From: Breviolum minutum Mf 1.05b.01
Lineage: Eukaryota; Sar; Dinophyceae; Suessiales; Symbiodiniaceae
Direction: 5' to 3'
NCBI GenBank assembly: GCA_000507305.1
Contig: DF241007.1
Location: forward strand, 29,192-93,191
DNA: 64,000 bases
The translations under genes and the position numbers were made by a program. The notes under the pieces were generated by a model. It was not told the origin of the DNA. It searched no databases and saw nothing but the letters and a program-made list of their open reading frames with translations. Below, one piece after another: positions 30,690-41,077 of this stretch (positions are counted from its first letter, which is position 1; every line of letters starts with the position of its first letter).

Positions 30690-30754
30690 GGCCTCCAGGT
30701 TTGATGTTGAAGTTGCCGCAACGGCTCCCACCACCTCAAGGGACCCATCGTCTT
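30690..30754 (-). CDS. Candidate exon, unknown protein
   Basis: A textbook acceptor, TTTTTTTTTCTCCTTAG|, opens a 65-nt frame EDDGSLEVVGAVAATSTSNL before GAGGCC|GTGAAT. The frame stays open further (NFQASKLGEN). Just upstream another frame (TPDLEKSSRDVFCGSQ|GTG) is coding-like, but the implied intron would be only about 20 nt, so the two cannot be simply joined. Confidence 0.35.
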
Positions 30755-30945
30755 CTAAGGAGAAAAAAAAACACCTGGGACCCACAAAAAACATCACGGC
30801 TGCTCTTTTCCAGGTCCGGGGTGAGGCAAAAACCCCTCTCAAACACATGGAAAAATATCAGCATTTTTACACTGTTAGCACCTGCAGGGTACACCGGGGT
30901 TCTTGTTACATGTCTTTGTTTTTCTGCAGGAAGTCATTGAAGATA

Positions 30946-31045
30946 CCGTTGGTGGTTCAGAAATCCCGGAAAAAACAACCACCTGGGATGGGATGTAAAA
31001 ACCCCGTCGCAAAATAGTGGGATTTCTTCCACCCGGAGCGTCCCA
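30946..31045. mobile_element. Family K element, diverged
   Basis: ACCGTTGGTGGTTCAGAAATCCC at the left and GGGATTTCTTCCACCCGG at the right, with ACCTGGGATGGGATGTAAAAA in between. Confidence 0.55.
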
Positions 31046-31090
31046 AAAAGATTGATTCTGTTGGACAAACTTCGCGGAAAAAACATCTTG

Positions 31091-31224
31091 ACTGGTTGGT
31101 TGGTTGGTTGGTTGGTTGGTTTCAACCCCATTTGAAACCTATCTTTTGTCAAATTGGTTTAATATCTTCTCCCCAATTTTGGGGGGGTGAACATTCCAAA
31201 AAATATGTGCGAAACCACCACCGC
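31091..31224. mobile_element. Family A element with expanded GGTT run
   Basis: The left end has grown into a tandem of GGTT units; the rest (TTTCAACCCCATTTGAAA, GTCAAATTGG, GAAACCACCACC) is typical. Confidence 0.7.
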
Positions 31225-31373
31225 CATGTGGACCGGATGTGATGTGGATTCGGTCAACCCTACCCGAATCCCGAGGTTGACCCCTTCAGCAACAAAGGTT
31301 GAATAAGGTCTAAATTCTGTGGGGTGTATGTCCTGGAAAATTCCCGGAGCCAGAGCCAGTACTAGTTACTAGT

Positions 31374-31516
31374 ACTTGGTGGTTTCAACCCAACCCAACC
31401 CATGAATGAAAAATATGCTGCATGCTCGTCAAATTGGATCTGAAAGGATCATGAAACCCCAATTTTTCAGGGATGAACATGAAAAATAGCTGAAGTTGCC
31501 ACCACTCACCACCTAG
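31374..31516. mobile_element. Family A element, long variant
   Basis: ACTTGGTGGTTTCAACC to CACCACCTAG with extra CAACC and GATC duplications inside. Confidence 0.7.
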
Positions 31517-32027
31517 ACTCATATTTAAAGTTTCACCACCTTTTCGCCGTGGAAACTTACAACAATTTTGTTCGCAAAAAAAACCAACTAAACACAACCA
31601 ACCCACTTCAAGGGTTCCTTGACCTTGGAGGTGTAAGGGATTTTTTCAGCCAAAAAACACTATTAAAAACTATATGACATTGGATCATGAAGGTTAATAA
31701 AAGGCCCTCACTGACTTTAAAGATGAGTCATTTGTGAGTCTTATGTTTTGATGTCTTGCTTTTAAAGGTTTTTTTTTAAAGGTTTAAAGATAATTTAAGC
31801 ATGCCCCCAACCTATCATCAAAGACTTGTTGTTTCGTCAAAAAGAACACATGCATACACATGCACTGACTCTATCTCCTTTCGGAATGCAACTCACCAAA
31901 AAAAAAATCATCTAAGAAACGAGGGCTGGATCTCACGCCACCTTCTCATCTTTGCCACATAAAAAAAAACTCCCTGAAACTAACAGCGAGAAACTCCCCA
32001 AAAACAATCGACGGGTTGGACGACGAC
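31517..32027. other. AT-rich stretch, nothing recognised
   Basis: Apart from a 24-bp family B terminus (CTCCCTGAAACTAACAG, near 31.97 kb) I see no feature here. Confidence 0.5.
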
Positions 32028-32233
32028 ATTTCCTTTTAGGATTGTTGCCTCTTTTTCGGAGGCAAACCCTTCGTTGCAGGGAGTGTACTTAATAAGAAAG
32101 CAAATCGAATCAAATCCCAAACGAGTCCCGACAAAAAGACATGTATATGCATTTTTTGTGAAAGAAAACATGATTTTTTTGGAGGTGGCAAGTAAGGGAG
32201 TGTGGCTTCCTGTGGGTTTGATCTCAAGGCCCC
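32028..32233 (-). CDS. Candidate exon, unknown protein
   Basis: A 206-nt frame after GAATTTCGTAG|GG: GLEIKPTGSHTPLLATSKK, then IMFSFTKNAYTCLFVGTRLG, then FDSICFLIKYTPCNEGF and ASEKEATILKGN to AAT|GTCGTC. The surrounding frame is open for 88 codons, one of the longest non-repeat frames in the window. A plus-strand frame is also open here, but the minus codons are more regular. No family recognised. Confidence 0.48.
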
Positions 32234-32267
32234 CTACGAAATTCACAATTGGCTAGTGGCTAGTCAA

Positions 32268-32372
32268 GCTACTTCCCACCTAATGTACCCCCCATAAATA
32301 GCCGGCCTTATGATCACTTAACTTAAGGCCTTCTGAGAAAGGTATGTGCCGGGGGGAGAGGTTGACCAGTCA
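32268..32372. mobile_element. Family J element
   Basis: AGCTACTTCCCACCTAATGTACC to GGGGGGAGAGGTTGACCAGT, with GGCCTTATGATCAC...AAGGCCTTCTGAG in the middle. Confidence 0.6.
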
Positions 32373-32376
32373 GTAC

Positions 32377-32485
32377 CCTCTTGAAATTTGAAAACCAACA
32401 CGGCCACTGAAAAGTTACTTTCCCAAAAAGGACAGGATCGTCTTCCAAACCATCCATTTTTCTCCGTGGTTAACTTGCCAACTTA
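32377..32485. mobile_element. Family B/F element, degenerate
   Basis: ACCCTCTTGAAATTTGAAAACC on the left, TTTTTCTCCGTGGTTAACTTGCC on the right, core GGATCGTCTTCCAAACCATCC. Confidence 0.45.
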
Positions 32486-32954
32486 AATTCCTAAACCTGC
32501 ATTTGTTGGATCACTTTTTTGGGGTGACCATCTTAGGGGTGACCAACCCATCTTATCTGAGGCTCTCGGACGTAGCGCCGGAACTGCACCTGGCTCGCTG
32601 GCTCGGTTGCCGGACAGGACAGGGGCAAAAATATTACAAAAGGCTCCCCAGAAAAGCACCATGATCTTTTTTTCAGGTGAAAATGATTGCACCAGTTTTT
32701 CTTTGGAACAATATTGATGTTTATGGTGATATTTTTTGATTATTTATTCATATTTAAAAAGATATATATATATAAATTGAAACTATTCAATATCTATTCA
32801 TTCATTTACACTTTATTGAGATAAATCACCACAATATAAACACACACGCAAAAAACAAAACTCAGATGACCCCCCCAGTCTTGTTCTTTTTCCTCGCAAA
32901 CTGGTGGAACACTTTGTTTCATCTGTTCATGGTCTCACCATTTTCCATCACCAC

Positions 32955-33067
32955 GTGGGTTGCATCTCGGCCGGAAGGGTTCTCCCAACCCACACGTCAC
33001 GTCGTAGAAACTCTGCGGTTGGTCCAGAAGCACGGTCTTGAACTGAGGAGTTCCAACGCGACTTCCC
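32955..33067 (-). CDS. Candidate exon, unknown protein
   Basis: After TCGTTCACTGAG| the frame reads GSRVGTPQFKTVLLDQPQS then FYDVTCGLGEPFRPRCNP up to CCAC|GTGGTG. Codons are regular and the three-frame comparison favours this frame. Function unknown. Confidence 0.45.
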
Positions 33068-33400
33068 CTCAGTGAACGACTTTCGATGGAAACACTTGAA
33101 AGGTGAAATTGGCTGCTTTTCCTCACTCAAAACACCCTGTGTCTTTTGTCAAAACTCCAGTGGTCTGGCACAAGATTTTTTTCAAAAAAAAATGACAAGC
33201 CCATATCCGAAAATTGACATAGATCCAAAATGAAACTCGTTCAAAAAAAACGTCTGTTTTTTTTTTGTATTACTTGTTCTATAACTCATCTCCCTCAGTG
33301 ACACCAATTTTTAAGGTCCACCAAGGGGGTCAGTGTATTGCCAATTTCTCAGACAAAAATCCTTCGAAAATGACACCATTAGACAATTTAGCATCAAGTT

Positions 33401-33520
33401 CTGGTTGATGGTTTTTCACCAACCCATCTGAAAAATATGCGCAGTCGTCAAATTGGATCATGAAACCCAATTTTAATAGGGATGAACATGAAAAAAAATA
33501 TTTGAGTTGCCAGCACCTAG
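33401..33520. mobile_element. Family A element
   Basis: Subgroup with GCGCAGTCGTCAAATTGG and ATGAAACCC; ends TTGCCAGCACCTAG. Confidence 0.75.
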
Positions 33521-34136
33521 AGTTTCATTCAAACCCGTTCAAACTTGGTTTTCATGTGAGGCGGATCCCTGTCCTCGTTGTTTGCTTTTTGCACGTCATC
33601 CGCCGTCATCCGCCGTCATCGTCACCCGCCAATCATGTTACGCTGGTGCTTGAAATACCAAGGCTTTCCGCGTCACAGGGCAATCCGAGTGCAGCAGTAA
33701 GGGAGTGCCTACTATGGGTTTCCTTAGGAAGTGTGCTCCAACAAAACTGCCTTTTCAAAAAAAAACAAAAGGTGTGCCAAACTAAACCTCCAAAAAAAAA
33801 CCTCCTGAAAAAATCATGGGTTTCTCCCCTAAAGTTCGGTTGTTCGGGGTCAAAATGGCTTCAGGTGAAGCAGGTTGTCCGTTTTGGGCTTTTTTGTTGT
33901 TGCCCCCTAAGTTCGCGAAGATGTTTAAAAAAACAATGATGCGGTTTTTTCCCGGATGGTAAGAAGTGAAGTCCGAAGTTTTAGACAAAAACTAACTAAC
34001 ATCAGAAAAAAATAATAAACTCCTGGTTTTCGCAACATAGCTGGCTGGAAAATGGAAATGAAGATGTATTTACCAATTTTCTTATGGGGATATTCCAGCA
34101 ATCGCTACGGTAGTTTACCAGAGGCTATTCCATACA
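33521..34136. other. Ambiguous coding-like patches and a family D remnant
   Basis: At 33.63-33.75 kb the plus strand (HVTLVLEIPRLSASQGNPS...) and the minus strand (...GLPCDAESLGISSTS|GTAACA) are both plausible. At 33.83-33.96 kb the minus strand reads NNKKAQNGQPASPEAILTPN. Around 34.04-34.13 kb lies a degraded family D element. Confidence 0.35.
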
Positions 34137-34240
34137 AGCGTCTCTTGGCCCTCCAAAGGATGTAGGCATTTGCCTCGGTCCAGACATGCAGGACATGGGA
34201 GGCCCCCGGTGTCGTCTGTTGTTGTTGGTTGGTGCCTCTT
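34137..34240 (-). CDS. Candidate exon, unknown protein
   Basis: The minus strand reads MLKTPRGTNQQQQTTPGA, SHVLHVWTEANAYILWR, then AKRRL near CGCTT|GTATGG. A GAG|GCACC acceptor is possible. A short poly-Gln is encoded. Confidence 0.35.
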
Positions 34241-34589
34241 GGTGTTTTCAACATGGACAGAAACGATGCGGGGTTTGCCATAATCACTTGAAACAACCCT
34301 TAAAAATAGGAGATTTTTAGGGTTGATTTTCCCATGTAACAAAGTTCTTATGGTGGACCCCGCTATGTTGCATATGAAATGTAATTTGTAACACAATGTA
34401 CGTTAATACACTTGCATGTTGAACAAGACACCATAAACTATCATCCAATATAGCTCCACTATCTTCCTTTCCCAAGCAGCCAGCCGTGAAGTGTCAAATT
34501 GCACATCTTCATGAAAAGCCACCAAGAAGATGGTAATTTTGCAATTGAAGCCCCAACAAAAAGGTCACCCTGGTCTTTAATGAAAGTCA

Positions 34590-34757
34590 TCAAAACCTGA
34601 ATGTGTAGACCAAGATGTCCTGGTTGAGTCCACTTCTTTCAAGTTCTATCTGGGTCAGTTCCTGTGGCATCAGGATTCCTGTGGCTCTCCGAAGCGGCTC
34701 CTGGACTTTCCCCATACTTTCCAACGGTGCAAACACTCTCCAAAAAAAAAAAGACGG
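34590..34757 (-). CDS. Candidate terminal exon of a minus-strand gene
   Basis: After TTGGTTTGGAG| the frame reads ...RVFAPLESMGKVQEPLRR, ATGILMPQELTQIELERSG, LNQDILVYTFRF and a TGA. It is phase-compatible with the candidate exon at 35.1-35.3 kb when that ends at AAG|GTAACT. The intervening 310 bp hold a TA/TG microsatellite. The initial Phe run comes from a T11 tract. Confidence 0.42.
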   Translation of the reverse strand, partial: PSFFFWRVFAPLESMGKVQEPLRRATGILMPQELTQIELERSGLNQDILVYTFRF

Positions 34758-34780
34758 CTCCAAACCAATCCAAGCAAATT

Positions 34781-34925
34781 TATACACATATATATATATA
34801 CATACATATTTGTATATATGTACAAATATATATATATATATATATGTGTGTGTGTATATATTATATACATATATATATTCAAGATATAAACATAACATAT
34901 AACATACAATATATATATACACTCT
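34781..34925. repeat. (TA)n/(TG)n microsatellite within a candidate intron
   Basis: Alternating TATA, TACATA and TGTG units; generates spurious Tyr/Ile frames on both strands. Confidence 0.9.
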
Positions 34926-35067
34926 AATATGTAAAAAAATACCAATGATGGAACTCCCTCCCCACCTCGCAGGGCCGAAAAAGAAAAAAAACTGATCGGA
35001 CCGAGGTGCTGGTGCTTTTATGTTGCAAGATGATGCCATGAACATCGGGTTGAAGCCTTCCAGTTAC

Positions 35068-35319
35068 CTTGAAGGCCCGGAAGATCAATGGCTCCATCTC
35101 GCTGGCGTTCATCTCGCTGGCGTTCACCAGGCGTAGGCGTGGCTCAGACGTCACGTTGCTGCTAGGAATAGCATGCTGAGGCCCCAGGTGCAGATAAAAG
35201 TGCCCTAGGACGGCCTCAGTGGGCAACCGGGTCAAGTTCCATGATGGGTGATTTGATTTGGGTATTGGGCGGGGGGAAGTTGCGGGGAGTGTTGAAATGA
35301 AGAAGTTGAAAAAGTTCAG
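35068..35319 (-). CDS. Candidate internal exon
   Basis: Reads ...LPTEAVLGHFYLHLGPQHA, IPSSNVTSEPRLRLVNASE and MNASEMEPLIFRAFK, ending CTTCAAG|GTAACT, a consensus donor. It contains a 15-bp tandem duplication encoding two NASEM units. The acceptor CTTTAG|CTGAAC is phase-compatible with the exon upstream, but the first 25 codons are less convincing and the exon may start later. Confidence 0.45.
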
Positions 35320-35473
35320 CTAAAGTGGTGGGGAAATCTTGAAATAAAGTTGATTTAACATGATATTCCATACAAAAAATGGGCCGTAAGTAAGAAGAGG
35401 AGAAAAAACAAAACGTGACCTCGCCACAATTTGTGCAGCCAGAAGCCTACTTACCTCACACCTCTGCCCCCTT

Positions 35474-35600
35474 CTTGGAGGATCGATCATCCCATTTAGT
35501 AATAATCATGATGATCGTAGGTCCCCGAAGGGTCGGGTTGTGGGACCCCTTCCAAATGGCCGAAATTTATGGCTTATAAATAGGGGTGATCCAAGTTCCC
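35474..35600. mobile_element. Family H element, between two candidate exons
   Basis: CTTGGAGGATCGATCATCCC...CCCCTTCCAAATGGCCG...TGGCTTATAAATAGGGGTGATCC; right terminus degraded. Confidence 0.6.
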
Positions 35601-35681
35601 AACCGTTCATTTCCTCCCTTTTCCCCAGCTCCTTTATCCCCCCCCCCCAGGAGAAAAAACAAAAAAAAAACATAAACTCAC

Positions 35682-35776
35682 CCCGTCCTCATCAACGAAT
35701 GCCTCTTCATCCTCCACGAGACGCAAAACGGAAGTGGTATCATTACAGGTCACCAAGCGCAAGAAATCATCCTCGT
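35682..35776 (-). CDS. Candidate internal exon, acidic
   Basis: After TTGGTCCAG| the frame reads EDDFLRLVTCNDTTSVLRL then VEDEEAFVDEDG and meets GACGGG|GTGAGT, a near-perfect donor. Confidence 0.45.
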
Positions 35777-36073
35777 CTGGACCAACACATAAACCGCTCC
35801 AATGTCCTCAGAGATTCATTCAGGTCTGATGGGAGGTGCCAGCTGGATTCGTTTCGGCCGGGAGGCCTTGAGGATGCGATTTTTCCCTTTTAAAGGGGAC
35901 GTTTTACTCGGTGGTTTCTGGCAACTGTCATTTGTTCAAAGACACTAGCAAATGCTGAGTCTAGGTGTTGACATGTGTGGGGCTTTTCCAAATCCCTATA
36001 GATACACTCCTACTCAACTAGCGCTGTTTTTCCCGGAGCCCAAGAGGAAAATCTGTTTCCAAACTCTTGGGTA

Positions 36074-36128
36074 CCTACACTCCCCGGAGTCAAAATGCAA
36101 ACTGAAGCCCTTCCGTCAGTGGCCCCTT
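36074..36128 (-). CDS. Candidate small exon
   Basis: Between TTTTTGAAAG| and GTGTAG|GTACCC the frame reads KEGATDGRASVCILTPGSV. The open frame continues past the donor to a TAG, so an unspliced reading is possible. Confidence 0.3.
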
Positions 36129-36154
36129 CTTTCAAAAAGTAAATTGATGACATA

Positions 36155-36268
36155 CTAGTTGGTGGTTTTTTCCAACCCATCTGAAAAATATGCGCAGTCG
36201 TCAAATTGGATCATGAAACCCCAAAAAATCGGGGTGAAAATACAAAATGTTTGAGTTGCCACCACCTG
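36155..36268. mobile_element. Family A element abutting a truncated family G element
   Basis: CTAGTTGGTGGTTTTTTCC to TTGCCACCACCTGG. Its right end is fused to the left end of a family G copy. Confidence 0.75.
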
Positions 36269-36342
36269 GATGTTTGGAAAAAATAGGGGTACCCCAAAAT
36301 GGATGGTTTATAATGGAAAACCCTATTAAAATGGATGATATA
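36269..36342. mobile_element. Family G element, right third missing
   Basis: Matches the 29.9 kb copy from GGATGTTT through CCCTATTAAAATGGATGA, then breaks into unrelated sequence. Confidence 0.7.
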
Positions 36343-36654
36343 TCAAACCAAAAAAAAAATCATTAAGAAATTAAGAGACTCTTCCTCCCATCATCGTGGA
36401 AGTGGAAAAAACTCAACCCTGGAAGGTTACCTGGCCCTTCTACAGGAAACGAGGGCCATCTTCCAACCATCCATTTTTTTCAGGACCGAACTTAGTAACT
36501 TCTTTGGCTTAAGGAGTCGTATTTGACTTGTTTGACTTGTTTGGCTTTGATGGGGTAAGATCATCCAGCCACAACTGTTACACCCGAAAAAAATTTAACG
36601 AACCGATTTCCCAAAAATGATGGGGCCTTGGAAAGGCCCATCAGACTCCGCCTT

Positions 36655-36740
36655 CCAAATTATATATAATATTTCACCAACCTTCGTTTCCCTGTAACTA
36701 AGGTGATTTCCCCTTACTATTCGCTAGCTTTCCCAGGTCG
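36655..36740. repeat. Family M-related fragment
   Basis: AATATTTCACCAACCTTCG...GATTTCCCCTTACTA...TTTCCCAGGTCGTGG matches the interior of the 40.0-40.1 kb element. Confidence 0.45.
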
Positions 36741-36789
36741 TGGTTTCGGTCGCGTTTTTTGTTGAACAGAAATTTGAAATATGGCTTCA

Positions 36790-36887
36790 CTAGTTGGTGG
36801 TTTCAACCCATTTGAAAAATATTAGTCAAATTGGATCATCTCCCCAAGTAGGGGTGAAAATAAAAAATATCTGAAACCACCACCTAG
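36790..36887 (-). mobile_element. Family A element, possible introner
   Basis: Complete copy between CTAGTTGGTGGTTTCAAC and GAAACCACCACCTAG. On the minus strand GAACTAG|GTGGTGG and CCAACTAG|TGAAGCC would join HADIQNEL to VKPYFKFLFNKKRDRNHD in phase (94 nt removed), but that upstream frame has a TGA 24-30 nt before the junction. Confidence 0.7.
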
Positions 36888-36926
36888 TTCATTTTGGATA
36901 TCTGCATGCTTTCACGGGGAGCGAAC

Positions 36927-37070
36927 CTCCCTAAAAATTGAAACCGCTCAAAAAACTTCATCGCCAAAGCTGCGCAACAATTCTTCTGAAGCTCCATGTC
37001 CAGTTTCAAGTTCTCAGAGGTACAGGGTGGGGTGGAAGTCAGATCTTTTAAGAAGGGACCTTCAAATACC
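36927..37070 (-). CDS. Candidate internal exon
   Basis: The acceptor TTATTCTTCCGATTTGACAG|G is strong. The 48-codon frame reads VFEGPFLKDLTSTPPCTSEN, LKLDMELQKNCCAALAMKF, FERFQFLG to GGGAG|GTTCGC. It remains open to a TAG at the family A junction. Alpha-helical character, no family recognised. Confidence 0.47.
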
Positions 37071-37492
37071 CTGTCAAATCGGAAGAATAACAACTCCCAA
37101 GGTGTTTTAACGATTTTTTGGGTTATTTGGGCACCATTTTTGTTGCGTCATGGATGTTTTCTGATAAGTGTTTTTTTTTAAAGATTTGTTGCAAAACCAC
37201 CTGCTCCAAACCACAGGGCTTCGGAACTCCCTTTGGCTGCAAGAGCTTCCACCCTTCACATTTCAAGACCCGCTGTTCGAACAGCGGGTGGGTCGGGGGT
37301 GGAGTTTTTTTTTTTGGGGGGGGGGTCCAAAAAATAAGAGAAAAATAGTCACTAGTCGTCTTCCAACCATCCATATTTTCATTTTTGGTTTGGGAGAATT
37401 TCGAGGATGAACAGCTTAAAAATTCTTTCTGAACAGGGAACTACCCCAATGACGTGGGATACTTAACATCAACCCACTCGAAAATCCATCAC

Positions 37493-37610
37493 ATGTTTGC
37501 AAAGCTAAGATTCGTATGCGACCCTCGTTGCGGCGTTTCTCCAGAGATGCTTTGCGCCTCTTCTCACGGAAGCGTAACTTCTCGCATTCGTTGAGATCGC
37601 TGCCACGCTC
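37493..37610 (-). CDS. Candidate internal exon, highly charged helix
   Basis: After CCATGCGAG| the frame reads ERGSDLNECEKLRFREKRRK, ASLEKRRNEGRIRILALQ up to ACAT|GTGATG. The Glu/Arg/Lys pattern suggests a long helix or coiled coil. It is the most upstream member of the 34.6-37.6 kb cluster that I can place. Confidence 0.45.
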
Positions 37611-37835
37611 CTCGCATGGGAATATTACCAGTCCAGATATCCATAAACTTCTCAAAGGATAAATTCTACCAACTTGAGGTATTGGGACAATGGATCTAAC
37701 TCCAATTTATTGCAGCGGGTGAAAAAATATTGAAGGACAATTGGTGGGCTTATAATCCCTTCATAAGGCCTTCTGTTTCTCGCAGGAGGTGGCGCAAAAA
37801 GGGGACTGTTAGATTCCGATGATTTGTAGGATTAC

Positions 37836-37925
37836 ATTACACCTGGAACCCCAAAATAGAGGTTTGGAAGATGATTTTCCTGTTCGAAGGAGTGATTTTG
37901 AGGTTCCATCTTATTTTTCAATTAA
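37836..37925. mobile_element. Family F element, diverged
   Basis: ACACCTGGAACCCCAAAATAG and TTGAGGTTCCATCTTATTTTTC; core GTTTGGAAGATGATTTTCC. Confidence 0.5.
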
Positions 37926-38038
37926 GTAACCGCCAATTTATGTGCGTGGGTGAGAGGGGGAAAAACCGTGATCACGAATTGAAGTATGTTATAATGAATA
38001 TATGCTTAAACAAACCTGGATTAATATACGCTATAATG

Positions 38039-38099
<61 letters not shown>

Positions 38100-38182
38100 G
38101 TTGGTTGGTTGGTTGGTTGATTGATTGGTTGGTTGGTTGGTTGATTGATTGATTGATTGATTGATTCATTGATTGATTGATG
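38039..38182. repeat. Tandem (TTGA)n/(TTGG)n tetranucleotide array
   Basis: Alternating blocks of TTGATTGA and TTGGTTGG, about 140 bp, producing spurious Asn/Gln/Ser frames on the minus strand. Confidence 0.95.
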
Positions 38183-39011
38183 TATGCTACAATGGTTTGC
38201 CAGTGTTTCAAAATAAGCATTCCCGTTCATTCGGAGCTATCATATGGCTGGTAAAAACATGCGCGATTTGCAGATCTTTTTTTCCAGGTGATTTCCGGCG
38301 CGCTAGCTTACTGTTGATGGCAATTCTATGTATATATATATATATATAAATAAAACATATGTACATATATATATATATCACACCTGGGATGTATGAAACC
38401 CATGGGGGGAAACTCAGACACTTGCTGTTTCCAGATTCACGGCAAGATGTCCACGAGTCCATTCCATGGAGTTGGTTTATTGTGGGTGATGAAAGGTGGC
38501 TTGTAACAATCCCCTATCACCAAGGGCGGGTGGTTTCACCTTGAAGAGGTTGATGCAACTTTCCCTAAAAATTCCCTTTTGGCCACCAAAGAATTCAGGT
38601 TGAAAACCTACCATTGCTGATAGGAAGAGTTTATCATCATCGCACCCAAAAAAAACACCATGTTTTTTTCATTGTGGACGATTCCACGGCATACATGTCT
38701 TTAGCCAAAAAGTTGTTTTTCCTTTCATCGCTTGCAAACCCACGAAGCAATTAGATGTGTTCTTCCATGGCTTTTTTTTTTCAACTCTACACTCCCTGAA
38801 ACTAGCAGCAGTTCGCACCTGAACTGCTAAGCCGTTGAACCCTTGAACCCCCCCAAAAGGTTAACGATCCAACTTCCAACCCTTTTCAGGTGCAAACTTG
38901 CTGGATAGTTTCAAGGACCAGATCCAATTTTGGGAAAAAAACACCACAAACGACTCCAATGACTTCTGCGTTTTTTGAACAACCCGGCTCCTTGGTTGGC
39001 TTGTGGTGTAC
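38183..39011. other. No confident gene: family K remnant with AT repeat, family B element
   Basis: At 38.31-38.40 kb a family K left end (TACTGTTGATGG) is followed by TA repeats and the family K motif CACCTGGGATGTATGAAACC, suggesting microsatellite expansion inside the element. At 38.43-38.54 kb a plus-strand frame (DVHESIPWSWFIVGDERWL...) looks coding-like, against the local strand trend. Confidence 0.4.
38790..38915. mobile_element. Family B element with internal expansion
   Basis: ACTCCCTGAAACTAGCAGCAG on the left, TTTTCAGGTGCAAACTTGCTG...TTTCAAGG on the right; a GTTGAACCC duplication enlarges it. Confidence 0.65.
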
Positions 39012-39076
39012 CCGCACACGATCACAATCAAAGCTTGCTTGGCATCCCCAGCTGGTTTGGTAATTCCAAATACATC
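39012..39076 (-). CDS. Candidate exon, unknown protein
   Basis: Between AAATCCTCAG| and TGCGG|GTACAC the frame reads DVFGITKPAGDAKQALIVI then VCG. The same frame stays open on both sides (ANPQ before, YTTSQPRSRVVQ after) for over 60 codons without a stop. Confidence 0.42.
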
Positions 39077-39235
39077 CTGAGGATTTGCTCCCCAAATGGT
39101 GGTTGGATGGTGATGAATCCCATGGTATGCGTTACAAAATCACCAACTAAACAAATCCAATGTGTTTTCTAGTTGTAATAGGAGATCTTCCGAAAAAAAA
39201 AGTAAAAAAACATAATTTGGGACTCAAATGCTCGT

Positions 39236-39351
39236 CTAGTTGGTGGTTTCAACTTCAACCAACTTGGCAAAAAATATGCTCGTAAAAATGGGAATCATCT
39301 TCCCCAATTTTCGGGGTGAAAATAACAAATAGTTGCGTTGCCACCAACTAG
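39236..39351. mobile_element. Family A element
   Basis: CTAGTTGGTGGTTTCAAC to TTGCCACCAACTAG; complete termini on both sides. Confidence 0.8.
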
Positions 39352-39526
39352 TAGTTTGATGCGTTTTTTGTTAAAATCATGGTAGAAAGTAAGCAAAAAA
39401 TCACCAACTAAACAAATCCAAACATCGATCCAGTTGGAAAGGCTGAAAGCTTTCGTTGGGCCAAATACCTGCCGCTTCCAACGCTTGCCGGGCAGCCTCA
39501 CTCCTGCGGGTACCGTTCCAACCCCT

Positions 39527-39659
39527 CCCTGACGTATATACCTCCCTCCCTAGAAATGAGGGGTTCATAAGGCCTTATGAAGGGAAACCAATGGTTAGTA
39601 AGCCCTTACATAGTAAGGTCGTCTTTCCGGGATGTACGTATGGGGGGGTTGGTTGACTA
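39527..39659. mobile_element. Family J element
   Basis: GACGTATATACCTCCCTCCC to GGGGGGGTTGGTTGAC, with AAGGCCTTATGAAGGGAAACC and GTTAGTAAGCCCTTAC inside. Confidence 0.7.
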
Positions 39660-40009
39660 GCTAGATAAACAAACAGCAGGTAAAATTTCTACTTTTAAAC
39701 TGGTCCCTCTATCAGGGGACATGTATATAATTTTTGCGGGGAGGTGCAGTTGCTGGAAAAAAAAGGCTTTGTTGGTTTGGGGTTGATTAGCCGCTTCAAT
39801 TTTTTTTTGGGTTTGAATCAGGGTTCGCATGATGACGGAGTCATTCCCCTGTAATTTTAGGGTTGCTACAAACTAGCCCTCCATTTGGAGATATCAACCA
39901 TGGCTCCACATCAATCTCCAAACATCACTGGATAGCTTGGGGGTGGCGTATCCAAAAGCTAAGATAGTTCAGATAGCAATGTCAAGACTAAATACACCAC
40001 ATACCCTTC

Positions 40010-40138
40010 ACTAGTCTGGCCAGATCATAATATTTCACCAACCTAGATTTGAATGAAATAAGGGGATTTCCCCTACCAAACCAGCAACCACCATCAGGGG
40101 GCCCAGGTCATGTGAGAATATAATTCGACCAGACTAGT
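40010..40138. mobile_element. Family M inverted-repeat element
   Basis: 10-base perfect ends ACTAGTCTGG / CCAGACTAGT; interior ATAATATTTCACCAACC...GGGGATTTCCCC. Fragments of the interior occur at 36.7 kb. Confidence 0.65.
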
Positions 40139-40938
40139 GTCAGGCTGCCCTGTTTGGATGTCTCCCTCCGATTTTCGTAGATCGACAGGCTGCTTTTTTT
40201 AATAAGAACCCTTGGAAACGGAAATTTTCTCAACAATGAACAGGAATTTAGTTTTGCTTAAGGTGGTTAGAAAAAAATTGAAAATATTCCCCCAAATGGT
40301 TGTTTAAGGGTGATTTAGCATGGTAAAACCCAAAAAAAACACCTTAAACAAACACAAGGGAAAGAACTCTTTGTGTTTCCGGCATTCTGGGCAACATTCC
40401 GAGAAAAAAAAAACACGACCGAACAAGCTCCTGGAGTAGAAAAGATTGTAAAAGAAGCCTTGCCCACACTCTCCTTGAGTCATGAATCAAGATGGTGGTG
40501 ATTTGGGGGGGGGGTTCACCTGCCACCCACGTGAAAATAACAGTCACCCAGCCAGGATGATGAAACAAAAAAAATGCAGTAAAAATCTCAGCCTAAAATC
40601 TCTTCATTTGCCACCACGATTGCATCCTGGGTTTTCGGGTGGGTAATCATTCAAAGTCATGACAAATCACAGGACTTTTGATTCGGGCATCAGACCTTCT
40701 TTTTGATCCAAGTTATTGTTATTCATGACTGAAAAGATCTACAACTTAATGCGCAATCCATCATAACATATAATATATATTATATCTGTATGTATACTCT
40801 TCATTATTCTTCAATATTCGTGTAGATTATGCAATTAAACTCTGAGTCCAAAAAACTTACATATACAGTCCCTTCGAAATCCTCAAAGGAAGAAATCAAT
40901 CTTTCTCTCCCGAAACTTGCATTTCTACTAATCAAACA

Positions 40939-41077
40939 ATGGTTAATTGTTGGTTTGGGATGGTTTGGGGCCCGGTGGATTGGCGTTCTAAGGGTGCCCT
41001 TAAGTAACAATCCCTTTCATTTTCGGGGATCCAATCGGAATCCAAACCACCGGGCCCCAAACCAACAAGGAACCATT
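40939..41077. mobile_element. Single-copy long inverted repeat (family P)
   Basis: Arms AATGGTTAATTGTTGGTTTG...GGTTTGGGGCCCGGTGG and the complement at the right, with a deletion in one arm. Only this copy is seen. Confidence 0.6.

Noticed and set aside
30754-30890. Exon TPDLEKSSRDVFCGSQ joined to the 30.69-30.75 kb exon
   Set aside because: Both sites look good, but the intron would be about 20 nt and the phases do not match.
38039-38182. CRISPR-like regular array
   Set aside because: It is a tetranucleotide tandem repeat with no spacers.
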